DNA from: Shinisaurus crocodilurus
Lineage: Eukaryota; Chordata; Lepidosauria; Squamata; Shinisauridae
Direction of reading: 5' to 3'
DNA length: 64,000 nt
NCBI GenBank assembly: GCA_021292165.1
Contig: CM037881.1
Span: 3,162,001 to 3,226,000 of the forward strand
Position numbers and translations under genes: made by a program. How positions within the stretch are numbered: the first letter of the stretch is position 1; each line of letters begins with the position of its first letter. The notes under the pieces were generated by a model. The model was not told where the DNA came from. It searched no databases and was given only the letters and a program-made list of their open reading frames with translations. Of this stretch, positions 41,191 to 51,794 are shown piece after piece.

Positions 41191-42647
41191 CCTGTGCAAT
41201 ACTGTTGTTGGCGCCTACTACCAACCACTCAACCAAAGAGAAGGTGTGGAATGATGCTTTCCAAAAGCAAATTGCAGTAGATATTTCAAGGAAGTAGTAC
41301 TAATGGGAGGCTTTAATTACACTGATATTTGTTGGGAGACAAACTCTGCCAAGCATGAGCTCTCCAGGAAACTCCTGACTTGCTTTGCTGATGGCTTTCT
41401 CCTTCAGACGGTGCAGGAAAGAAGGAGGGGATCAGCCATCCTTGACTTGATTCTGACCATTGATAGGGAAGGGTTAGTTTATGAGGAGAAAGTAGCAGGA
41501 ACTTTGGGGGAAAGTGACCGTCGAGTTCTTGATTTTAAGGGAAATTAAAGCTGAATGTAGTAAAACGTGTACCTTGGATTTCAGGAAAGCTGATTGTAAT
41601 AAACTCAGAACAATGATAAGTAGGATTCCATGGCAGGAAAACCTAACAGGAAGAGGAGTTCAAGAGCGAGGGGAGTTCCTGAAAAAGGAGATGCTGAAGG
41701 TGCAATCAGAAACAATCCTAACAAGGAAAAAAAATAGAGGACTACAGAAAAAGCTAATGTGGCTACATAAAGGGTTAGCGATGATCTCAAAATAAAAAGG
41801 GACACATGTAGGAGGTAGAAGGAGAGACAGGTCACTAAGAGAGTATAGGCAGATAGCCCGGAATTGCAGAAATGGTGTCAGGAAGGCTAAAGCCCAGAAT
41901 GAGCTGAGGTTGGTGAGGGATGCTAAGAATGACAAAAAAGACTTCTTCAGATATGTTCAAAGTAAAGAAGGACAAAAGTAGGCCAGCTGCTCAGCTAAGA
42001 TGGCAAAATGCTGACAGGTGACAAAGGCTCAACTTTTATTTTGGCTCAGTCTTCTCCCAAAAGAGGAAGGATCTCAGACCCATCTGGGACATGTGACAAC
42101 TAGGCAGACGGGGTAGGACTGCAGTCCGAAATTGACAGAGAGGTAGTCAGGGTATATCTAAGCACCTTAAATGAGTTCAAGTCCCCAGATCCAGATATTG
42201 CATCCTAGGGTGCTGAAGGAGCTAGCAGATGGACTCAGAACCTCTATTATCTTTGAGAAATCCTGGAGAGAAGGTGAAGTATCATAGTACTGGAGGAGGG
42301 CAAATGTTATCCCTATCTTCAAAAGATAGGGATAACAGCAAAAAGGAAGATCCAGAGAATTATAGACCAGTGTGTCTGACATAAATACCTGGGAAGATTC
42401 TAGAGCAGATGATAAAGCGCTCAAACTGTAGGCACCTTGACACTTATGCAGTGATCACTGGAAGCCAGCATCCATTTGTCAAGAACAAGTCCTGCCAGAC
42501 TAACCTTATTTCATTTTTCAATTTTTTTTCATGTGTGGGTAACTTCCTTAGTAGATCATGGAAATACTGTGGACATAATATATCTTGATTTTAGTAAGGC
42601 ATTTGACAAAGTGCCCCATGATATTCTGATTAGCAAGCTAGTTAAGT

Positions 42648-44776
42648 AGTGGCACATGAGTGGGCACCAGTATCCATGAAGGAAGTTCTAGATCTAATAC
42701 AGCAACTTAAGAGTGGCAAGGCCACTCATTGGTAATGATTTCCCCCCCTGCAGAACTTATTAAAATTAATCAACAATGGTGGGCACCACTTTTGGCTGCC
42801 CTATTTACAACGATTAATATTTCAGGTAAAATTCCTGCTAGCTGGAAGAAAGTGACAGTAGTACTTCTTTTCAAGAAAGGTCAAGCCAATGACCCACGGA
42901 ATTACAGGCCTATTAACCTGCTATCCATAGTGGGAAAGTTATATGCCAGATTTTTATGTAACTAACTGTCTCTTTTGCTGGAAAATAATAATATGCTCAC
43001 GGATACCCAAGCTGCATTTAGAGAGAATCATTCCCACCTTGCTGAGAAATACACAAGACCTTTGTTAAGGAAACTGTTTGCTGTGTTTATGGATTTGAGG
43101 GTGGCTTCGATTCTATTCCTAGGGCAATATTATGGCAAAAGTTGGATAATATTATCATTGACAAAATACTTCTTTTTCTTATCAAATCTCTTTATAGTAA
43201 TAGTCTTCTTCAAGTTAGATGTGGTTCTAAGGGGCAGCTCTCTAAAGAAATACTCGTGACGAGAGGGGTTAGGCAAGGCTGTACACTTGCACCTACATTG
43301 TTTAATTTATTCCTAAATGACCTTGAAACTGCTTTGAATGACCCTGATGGGCACTTACCAAAACTTGGTAACAGGAAAATATGCATTTTATTAAAGGCTG
43401 ATGATGCAGTTATTCTGTCATGTTCTAAACCAGGGTCTAAAATACTTGCTAGGGAAGTTTCTCAACTATTGTGTACAAAACTGTTTAAAAATCAACTATG
43501 GAAAATCAAAAGTTTGGATATTTGAGAAAAAATTCTTCCAACAGAGCTGGGCTCTTGATGGTCAAACACTGGAGCAAGTTAGAAGTTTTCAATACTTGGG
43601 GATGGTATTTCATCATACAAATTCGTGGACGAGTCATAGATCCTCTGTCCTCCAGAAAGCCCTGGCTAGTCAGTCTGCTATTTTACGTTATTTTTTTAAT
43701 AATAAAGGGGGTCAGTATATACCCCCAGCTGTTAAGGTTTTTAAATGCAAAGACAGTCTCACAACAGCTCTATGGTGGTGCTATTTGGATCAGAGGTGTA
43801 ACATCTGAGTTGAATACTGTCCAGGTTAAATTTTTGTGAACTCTTCTTCAGATTCCGAGATGTGTCCCTAATTCAGTTGTACTATTGGAAATGGGTGAAT
43901 GCCCAATTATAACAAGAGCGTGGCTGGCAGCTTTAAAACTCTGGCTGAAGGTCTTTATCTTTAAGTTGGGCACAGGACTTTTAGTATAGCTATCTAGGGA
44001 TATGTAGCAGAACCGCTGGATGAAGTTTGTTGCACAAAAAGCTACTTCTATTGATTTATCACCATCTTTTTTATTCTATTTGGGGTACAGTGATGCACTT
44101 AAATTAATTAGACAAAGACTCTGGGATATTGCTTCTCAGGATTTCTTGTCTCATTCGTATACATCTTGTTCACCGTGCTCCCTGGGTACTCTGGCCCCTT
44201 TTGTCAAGCCTCATACCTAAAGAATTTGTTTGTACCCAAATATCGAAGAGCCTCCACCTTGGCTAGATTTAATGCTCTACACTCTCAAGTGCTTAGTGGC
44301 AGATTTGTTGGTGCTCCTTTTTCCTTAAGATTATGCCTCTGTAATAGCCAAGAGATTGAATCAATAGAACATGTTCTTTTATTTTGTCAATTTTATATGG
44401 AAGTTGGACAACATACAATCAGTCAATTATTGGCTAATATACCAGGGAAGTCAGTTTGTTTTCATGTCAAATATTTACTGGAAGACAAAAACCCTAGGAT
44501 GTCCCTGAAAGTGGCAAAATATCTGTCAACAGCCGTTAGACTTCAAGAACAACCCACCATGTCTATTAGCTAAAGTTATTTTAGTGGTCATTTTATTTTA
44601 AACAATGGTTATTTATTTATTATGGAAGCTGTTGTCCTTTATTGGTTTACATTGCATAACTGTTTTATTGTGCCACTGCTGTTCTTAAATTGCTTTTAAA
44701 CTGTATTTACTATGTGTGGGTCAATTGACAGTAATAAATCATCATCATCATCATCATCATTATTATTATTATTATT
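42648..44776 (+). mobile_element. Second LINE inserted in the old CR1
   Basis: AGCTAGTTAAGT occurs at both borders (42636-42647 and 44777-44788), a perfect 12-bp target duplication. Coding remnants: GKIPASWKKVTVVLLFKKGQ, NYRPINLLSIVGKLYARF, TRGVRQGCTLAPTLFNLFLN, LKADDAVILSCSKPGSKI (ADD catalytic box) and a C-terminal Cys region IEHVLLFCQFY. It ends in (ATC)n(ATT)n. The RT belongs to the jockey-like superfamily, but the clade is not resolved. It is truncated at the 5' side and frameshifted. Confidence 0.85.
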
Positions 44777-44851
44777 AGCTAGTTAAGTGTGGGCTGGCTG
44801 GCTGGCACTACTACTAGGTAGATCCACAGCTGCCTGGAGAACTGGCTCAAT

Positions 44852-45630
44852 GACCTTCCCCCGCATCACGTGCAGCTGTGGGCAGGGAGAAATTTTGCGG
44901 ACGTGGGGGGAGGAGAAGCGAGACTTACCAGTTCTCGCAGGTATGCTCAGGTAGGGGGGCGGGGTTACAGGAGCCAATATTAGGACCTGCAGCACCGCCC
45001 CACACCCTCTTTGTTCTTCGCAGCTCCCTCCCTCCCGCCCCGTATTCAGTATGGGTTCCTCTGGTCGCCGTTAAGGGGCCGAGTAGGAATTTTGGCTTAT
45101 CCCTTTTAGAGGGGTGGGCGCGTTTCGCCTACTCCATACTACTGCAGGGTTGGGAGCATTATAGTTAGGGCACATAGCAAGAAAAAATGGTCACAGATAG
45201 ATTGTAGGCAGGTAAGTGCGGGTTAGGGTATTGATAGGGTGAGGTGAGCATCCCTGGCACCATTCAGGTGACAGGCGGTTTCAGGATGCCTCAGATGGAT
45301 GGGTCAGCAGGCTGAGACAGCTGCGGGTCAGGAACGCCTGTGAGGCCTTTGTTCTCGCCAAGCTTGTTGTCGTGAGACTCCGAGAGGGAGCGACGCAACA
45401 AAGGCTCCCAACACTGGAAAGTGCAAAATGGGGAGGCGGCGGAATTCCTCGCCACCTCCCGGTTTTTGATGCTCCGCCCAAGTGCATAACAGAGCGGCCT
45501 AAGAGGCCAGAATAGAATAACCCGCACTCGATCCCTTTGCAGTTCATTGTATGTAAATATGTAAATAAACGTGGCTCAGTTAAACACCAACTGAGGGTCT
45601 CGATTCTTCATTTCCCACCTGTACGTCCGC
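44852..45630. mobile_element. LTR-like insertion in the old CR1
   Basis: About 780 bp interrupts CR1 between CTGGCTCAATGACC and AAAGAGTGCTCATCAAC. It has a CT-rich TTGTTCTTCGCAGCTCCCTCC region, a GC-rich centre, and AATAAACGTGGCTCAG followed by a CTCGATTCTTCATTTCCC run, like an R-U5 end. Borders could be TG...CA, but I cannot fix a target duplication. A solo LTR is the best guess. Confidence 0.45.
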
Positions 45631-46792
45631 AAAGAGTGCTCATCAACAGTTCCTCATCAAATGGGAGAGGGTTATTGAGTGGGGCCTGTAATCTTCAACA
45701 TGTTTATTAATGACTTGGAGGAAGAGGTGGGGGGAATGGGCACATGGCACAAAACTGGATAGGTAATATCTTAGAAAACAGAAACATTCTAAATTATCTT
45801 GATAGGTTAGAAAACTGGGCAGAAAATAACAAAATGAAATTCAACAGAGACAACACAAATATAGTTTCAAACCCATGGGAAGTAATAGTTCCACTCTACT
45901 TTGTGCTGGTTAGTCCTCACCTTAAATACTGTGTCCACTTCTGGACAACACACTTTAAGAAGGATTCAGATAAATCGGAGAAGGGCAATAAGGATAATCA
46001 GGGGACTAGAAACGAAGTCCTATGAGGAAAGATGGAAGGAACTAGGTATGAGAAGAGAAAACTGAGGGGGGTATGATAGCACTTTTCAAGTACCTTAAGG
46101 GTTGTCACACAGAAGAGGGTCACAACCTGTTCTCTATCATCCAAGAATGTAGGACACAGAATAATGGGCTTTCATTACTGAAAGGAAGATTTCAGTTGAA
46201 CATCAGGAAAAACGTCTTAACAGTGAGAACAGTCAGACAATGGAACCAACTAGGGAGGTGGTGGGTTCTCCATTGCTGGAGGTATTCAAGCAGAGAGACT
46301 AGACAGCCATCTGTCAGGGATGCCTTAACCTGGATTCCTGCACTGAGCAGGGGTTTGGTATCAATGGCCTAAATGGCCCCTTTCCAACTCTATGATTCCT
46401 ATAAGCATCACATTCCCTATGATTATCCATCGCAAATCACTTCTCCCCAAAGTTCTGGAGTAGGGAAGTGGCTGTTAGGCTCATGTTTCATTTGGCTTAG
46501 AGTATAAAGTAGTTTGGTTTAATGTGATTGGCTGCCATTCACTCTTCTAGGAAAAAGCAATAGTAACGGTACCAGTTAGGGCCCAGGACACAAGTCCCGG
46601 GCCAGCACCAGACTTCAGTGGGCCCTCAGCGTAGTGCTGCCGCCGACGGGCAGTCCCTGCCTGCCTGCAGAAGCCGCCTGCCCACATGCCTGCCTGGTAT
46701 TTTCTTATTCTTGTTCATTGTGTAAATGTTTTTAATGTATTGTGTATTATTGTATTTTATAGTTTCATGTTTTTTTACCTCTATAGTTCATG

Positions 46793-46877
46793 TACCTATT
46801 CCTTGCAGGAAAAAAGGCGGGGTTCCTTGCAGGAAAAAAGGCGGGGTATAAATATAATAAATAAATAAATAAAACGT
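46793..46877 (+). mobile_element. SINE 3' tail with local duplication
   Basis: TTCCTTGCAGGAAAAAAGGCGGGG occurs twice in a row, followed by TATAAATATAATAAATAAATAAATAAA. It is the 3' end of the tRNA-SINE family, with a 24-bp tandem duplication. Confidence 0.8.
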
Positions 46878-47316
46878 AAAAATGAACACATAGAGTGTGA
46901 TCTGATCCCACTCTAGTATTAATGTAACAGAGAACCGTGATCTAACAGGGAAGCAACACGAAGCGGCAAACGGCTTTTCATTGGGTGGCAAATCCTCGAT
47001 TGTATTGGACACAGCATAAAACTGAGGAACTTTTGAGCTAACATCACAACATGATTAAAGCACTCATGAAAATGATGACCACCACATATGGAGAGTAAAG
47101 CGCATAACAGAGCTCATTTCCACTTCTCGGCACCATACCAGGCTGTTACAAAGAATAAGAGGTCACCCATATCCTCCTATAGCCTGCCCCCTCTACCTGA
47201 TCACAGAATGTGGTTACGGAGTTTGAAGCAATGAGTGAGGAGGAGGGCTCCATTATGCCTTACGGCAATATGTCTCTGCATAGGGGCAAAATTCCTTACA
47301 AGCTCAAAGCACTAAA

Positions 47317-47317
47317 A

Positions 47318-47378
<61 letters not shown>
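47317..47378. repeat. (AAT)n microsatellite
   Basis: About 20 uninterrupted AAT units. Confidence 0.95.
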
Positions 47379-47482
47379 TATAAGAAAATGCTTTAACAAT
47401 AAAACTACAATAAATAAACATCAAACAATCTTAATTAGCCTTACTTCAAGAAAACGTTTCCTAATTTTTCCTCTTTTTTTAC

Positions 47483-47630
47483 CTTGTTGCTGTATCTTTG
47501 CTTCTTATACTTAGCGCCTACAGAGTATAGCACAGGAATCAAATCTGCAGGACAGTCAGCAAAATATTCTGTGCAGGTAACTGGTGATTCATGAATGTCC
47601 ATGGGATATGGATTTTCAAAAATTGGAAAA
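47483..47630 (-). CDS. STXBP5L: STXBP5L-like exon E (WD40 region)
   Basis: The 148-nt exon has a TCAATTAG acceptor and a GTAAAA donor. It encodes FPIFENPYPMDIHESPVTCT, then EYFADCPADLIPVLYSVGAK and a basic end, YKKQRYSNK. The PMDIHESPVTCT wording is the STXBP5L version; human STXBP5 has a different PLTIHESPVTCC version. This supports tomosyn-2 over tomosyn-1. Several positions (AYFADCPP to EYFADCPA, HKKQG to YKKQR) differ from human. Confidence 0.95.
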
Positions 47631-47639
47631 CTAATTGAG

Positions 47640-48490
47640 AAAGATATTTTGGGGGATTGTATTAGCATATTGTTTTAATAAAAAAATTATATAATACATA
47701 AACTATGCTAAAAGAAGACATACTCTCGAATCGGCGAGGTGTTGAAAGTCCGCCAAGCACAAGTGGGTCAAGTTTCTCAGTGTTACCCATCCCTACTTTG
47801 GACATGCGAGGATGCAGATAATTTTTTCTACTTTCTGCTTTTCTGGTCTTATGGCAAGGTTTTGGTACATCCACACTGGTGGCATACAAAATGTGGTGGG
47901 GAGCATATTTTCTCCTATCCTTGTTCTCGAAACCACTGATTCTAGGCAAACCAAACAAAATTCAATAGTACATTGAACCAGATGATTATGAGGCAGCTTT
48001 GCCTTTATTAAGCCAGGGTGATTAAATCCTGTTAACCCAGCAAAACCAGGGGCAAGTTTTTATTCCCTCCCACTCCGTGCAAAGCCCTGAGGTAGCAAGA
48101 GCATAGCACTAAAGCGAGAAAGTGAACTAACGAACATACACACACGATGCAAGGTTTACTTGACTTTTAAACATTCATCTTTTAAAACTTAATCCCAAAT
48201 TAAATATCCTCCTTTAATCAGTGGAAGTGAAAACAATAAAATTCAACAAACTTTGGAAGAGCACACCAAAAAAGATCACAGATAACTGAAGCTATGTCAA
48301 TACATACTTTAAACATAGATCTTTTACTATGTTTAAAATATGGCATTACACAGGTGGGCATTGAAATTGTTTTTTTTTTTAAATACACTTTGGCTTTGGT
48401 TTGTTAATGATATTCTATATTCCCAAACTTGGTTAAAAAACAACAACACTTGGCCTTTCTTTCTAATGATGAATCACGTAGAATTTATAC
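47640..48490. other. Intron, no gene seen
   Basis: Intron between exons D and E. A T-run lies at 48370-48381. No element with clear ends. Confidence 0.5.
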
Positions 48491-48494
48491 GTAC

Positions 48495-48567
48495 TTGCTT
48501 TGAGTCAGGTCAATGACAATGAGATCTTTTTCCAACAGTACAACTACAGCATAGGGTTCTTGAACTT
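48495..48567 (-). CDS. STXBP5L: STXBP5L-like exon D (WD40 region)
   Basis: The 73-nt exon has a TTCTTAG acceptor and a GTACGT donor. It encodes (E)VQEPYAVVVLLEKDLIVIDL followed by TQS and the start of an Asn codon. This is the hydrophobic blade strand that precedes the FPIFENPYP segment. The phase is AA + 23 codons + AA, closing to Asn with the next exon. Only one or two conservative changes are seen against remembered human STXBP5L. Confidence 0.94.
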
Positions 48568-48899
48568 CTAAGAATCAAGCACAAATTATTAGTGAACTGG
48601 GGCATTAAATAAGAACCAAATTACATCACTATTCTAAATAATCACAAATCAAATGAAGGTTTTCAGACAGAATCCTGAATAGCTGGAAATAGTTTTCCAA
48701 ACTGGGAGACATGATATTTAATTACATTCTTATTTGAATAGACTTCAGTGGCAAGATGCTTACAGATTGCTGCTAGAAACTAAAATAACATTCAATTTTC
48801 CTCCCTTTCACATTATTAGAATGACAGTGGCTTAAGCCTGTCTGGAATGCTGATGGGAGTATGCATGTTATATAAATACGGCTTCAATATACTCTAGTA

Positions 48900-49035
48900 C
48901 AGGGCTCTCCAACCTTGGGTCCCCAGATGTTGCTGGCCTACAGCTCCCAGCATACCCTGCCAGCATGGCTAATGGCAAGGGATTCTGGGAGCTGTAGTCC
49001 AGCAACATCTGGGGAACCAAGGTTGGAGGGCCCTG
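48900..49035. mobile_element. Fold-back MITE, copy 1 (CAGGGCTCTCCAACC)
   Basis: Palindromic: CAGGGCTCTCCAACCTTGGG at the left; CCAAGGTTGGAGGGCCCTG at the right. Arms extend through CCCCAGATGTTGCTGG / CCAGCAACATCTGGGG. Flanks CTCTAGTA and CTCTAGCA form an 8-bp duplication with one change, as for hAT elements. The whole 136 bp can fold into a single hairpin. Confidence 0.9.
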
Positions 49036-49554
49036 CTCTAGCATATGCCACGCTGATCACAGAGAATGTTATTATCAAGTGGGTAAGAGACAGTTTACAC
49101 TGAACAACCACCACTTTTTATTAGTGCAAGCTATTCTGGGAGTATGGTGCTGCATGGGTACTACACATCCCACACAATCTGACAAACCCACATAGAAAGC
49201 CAGTTCCAATGCTCCCACAGCCTCATGGACAACAGATTACATAGAAGTAATTTTTGATAGCAACCATGCTGTTATGGATACATTTGAATCAAGCCTAATA
49301 CACACACTCATATTGAGTAATACTGCAATGTAGTTTAGATGCTTTTATGAATATTATTATTATGTGGAAACCCTCTGCTCTACCACAAATTCTTATGGAG
49401 AAGGCACAAAAAGATCCACTTCCACAGATGAGGTTCCACAAAATCTTAGGAAGACTGAAGAAACCTTAGAGATTAAGATTAGCAGAACACTTTGGTCTCT
49501 CTGTTCTACTGTTTAGCTCTGTGACCACTGGATACAATTCTAACACACACTTAC

Positions 49555-49709
49555 CGTTTGGATATGGAGTTTCACAAAGAGTTAAAAAATCAACAATGGG
49601 GTGATCCATTTCAAGCACTGTAATTGCCTTTCCATGCATAATCGTCAGACTTGGCCTTCGCCAAGGTTTGTCGTAAGAAAGTCCACCAGAAAAAATTATA
49701 AAAGGGTCA
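49555..49709 (-). CDS. STXBP5L: STXBP5L-like exon C (WD40 region)
   Basis: The 155-nt exon has an ATATAG acceptor and a GTAAGT donor. It encodes DPFIIFSGGLSYDK, then RRPSLTIMHGKAITVLEMDH and the FLTLCETPYPN end. This is one of the best-conserved tomosyn stretches in the window and has only a few substitutions against remembered human STXBP5L. The phase is T + 51 codons + G, and it joins both neighbours without a break. The upstream flank is a T-rich polypyrimidine tract. Confidence 0.95.
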
Positions 49710-49799
49710 CTATATGGGGAAAAAATAATAGAAGTGTGATCATCTTACGTTTTTGCACTCACTTTCAGCCCAAATATTTCTGCAAGTGGAAAAAAGGAA

Positions 49800-49860
49800 C
49801 TCAGTTTATTTTATTATTTATTTATTTATTTATTTATTTTATTATTGATATCTTTAATTC
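49800..49860. repeat. (ATTT)n-rich tract
   Basis: TTTATTTATTTATTTATTTTATTATTG; probably the tail of a reversed LINE/SINE. Confidence 0.75.
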
Positions 49861-49864
49861 GCCC

Positions 49865-50555
49865 AATAATCAATGTTCTGTATGTAATCAGTTTGTATGT
49901 TTTAGTTTATTCATTTATTGTAAGTTATTTTAAGGGTCAAACCCTGTAAAACGCAGAGTATGTAAATTGTAACTAAATTTTAAACCCTCACATTGACCTT
50001 CCTAGGGTTCTTGAATTGAAAAAATATATAATTCAATATTGAAATATGAATTAATGCATCTGCCTAATGGGTCCAACCACTGGACATACTAAAAAGCAGG
50101 ACACCAAATGACCATTGAAATGCATTGGTTCATTCCAAATGGCCACAGGAAATCATTGGAAGGTTTTAGGGACCATCTTCAAATCAAAATACCTGCAAGA
50201 GATAAACATTTGTTCTTAGAAAACAACTCCAAATGAAAATACTTCCTTACAGAGTGGTTTTAGGGAGCAATTCAGAAGGACAGCTGAATATTAATGGCCA
50301 GTTGAAAGGAGGGGCCATTGCTGTAAAGGCGGTGTGGCATCAGAACACTTCAGGATATTTGTAGGCACTCCTTCTGTATACTCATGAAGAATATTGGGGC
50401 TCCTGCTCTTTTCTCTGGGGCTGCTTGTATTAGCCCAATGCATTTCCTATGGCCACTCGGTCACACAGCTGAATATTATCGCCATTTAGAAGGAGGGGCC
50501 ATTGCTAGCAGCACAGAGGGTCCCTTTGGGGTTTTTTTGTAGGTACTCCTTCAGT
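49865..50555. other. Intron, paired inverted similarity with 51500-51740
   Basis: CTCCAAATGAAAATACTTCCTTACAGAGTGGTTTTAGGGA (50226-50264) is mirrored by AAAACCACTCTGTAAGGAAGTATTTTGATTTGGAGTT near 51539-51575. Similar arms continue outward. So 50040-51740 looks like a large fold-back structure with LINE and MITE sequence in its loop. No gene. Confidence 0.55.
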
Positions 50556-50557
50556 CA

Positions 50558-51140
50558 TCATCATCAGGCGATCACTCGTGACCGAGTAAGATTGTCTTCC
50601 GGGATAAAAGGAGGAAATTCTAAAGAAGATTGTGTAGACTCTAGCAATGGGTCCGTGACTGTGGAGGCCAATTCTAGATCCACACAGCTTCCCACAGTGA
50701 GGACACAGGTTACCAGATAGAAGATGGTCCTGTAAAGGATTCATTTGACGTGCTTTTCGCTTAGCACGTTTCTCCCTTTCACCTTGCACTCGGGCTTCTT
50801 CAAAGTCCATGGAACCTTTGTGAAAGGCCAGCCTCCATTTAGATCGTTCATGGGCCAGAGCTTCCCAGTTTTCTATGTTTATATTGCATTTTTTTAGATT
50901 AGCCTTATGAACATCTTTAAACCTCTTATATTGACCACCGATATTCCGCTTTCCATCCTTGAGTTGGGAGTAAAGTAACTGCTTTGGGAGACGGCAGGCA
51001 TTCGAACAACATGACCGGTCCACTGAAGTTGGCGTTGAAGGATCATTTTTTCAACGCTAGTAGTCTTTGCTTCTTCCAGTACACTCATGAGGGATATTGG
51101 CACTCCTGCTGTTTCCTGTGGGGTTGCTGGAATCATTCCA
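50558..51140 (-). mobile_element. LINE 3' end encoding a C2H2 finger, longer copy
   Basis: Minus strand: LQRQLQWTGHVVRMPAVSQS (frame 1), then after a shift LPKQLLYSQLKDGKRNIGGQ, YKRFKDVHKANLKKCNINIE, HKGSMDFEEARVQGEREKRA and NLCPHCGKLCGSRIGLHSHG. This is the C-terminal region of a non-LTR RT ORF of the type with WTGHV..RM and a terminal C2H2 finger. The 3' end is GATGATGATGACTGAAGG. Clade not assigned. The 25124 copy is a shorter relative. Confidence 0.75.
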
Positions 51141-51285
51141 ATGTGTTCCTATAGCCATTCAGAGGGACAGGCAATTTGTAAGGCAAAGTTGCTGGGCGTG
51201 GACATCTGTACGCATGGAAATAATCCCAGGCCGTTTTAGGAGGGGAAAAGCACATCCAGTCAATTTGGAGATGGTGCTTACAGAT

Positions 51286-51421
51286 CAGGGCTCTCCAACC
51301 TTGGGTCCCCAGATGTTGCTGGCCTACAGCTCCCAGCATACCCAGCCAGCATGGCTAATGGCAAGGGATTCTGGGAACTGTAGTCCAGCAACATCTGGGG
51401 ACCCAAGGTTGGAGAGCCCTG
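51286..51421. mobile_element. Fold-back MITE, copy 2 (CAGGGCTCTCCAACC)
   Basis: Nearly the same 136 bp as 48900-49035, including CTGGCCTACAGCTCCCAGCA and GCATGGCTAATGGCAAGGGA. Flanks TTACAGAT and CTATAGAT (6 of 8) suggest the target duplication. The two copies are 2.4 kb apart in the same orientation. Confidence 0.9.
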
Positions 51422-51794
51422 CTATAGATCATTATGTAAGACTGCAGTCATTTTTTGTTTATTGCATTCCGATGATTTTGCCTAGTTGGAGCTGATCCCT
51501 AGAAAACTCTGTGTTAGGGGTCATAGGAGCTGTTCTCTAAAACCACTCTGTAAGGAAGTATTTTGATTTGGAGTTGTTTTCTAAGAGCAATGGATGTTCT
51601 TAGAAAATACCTGCAAATACTCTTGCAGGCATTTTGATTTGAATATGGTCCCTTAAATCTTCCAATAATTTCCTATGGGGATTTGGAATGAACCAGTGTA
51701 TTTCAATGGCCATTCCATGTCCTTTTTAGCACTGCCCATCTGGTCCGATTAGGAGCTCAACAATCCTCTGAGGTAGGAAAGGTTAGGAGAGTGA

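Larger units (their letters stand above)
41195..46405 (+). mobile_element. Old CR1 copy split by two insertions
   Basis: Pieces line up with the intact ORF2 in order. 41195-42647: GGFNYTDICWETNSAKH, SAILDLILT, SRIPWQENLTGRGVQERGEF, the endonuclease-to-RT linker, then AAGGCATTTGACAAAGTGCC. 44777-44850: AGTTAAGTGTGGGCTGG. 45630-46405: a remnant of [44 protein letters not shown], and the 3' tail. Many frameshifts mark it as old. The interruptions are annotated separately. Confidence 0.82.
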
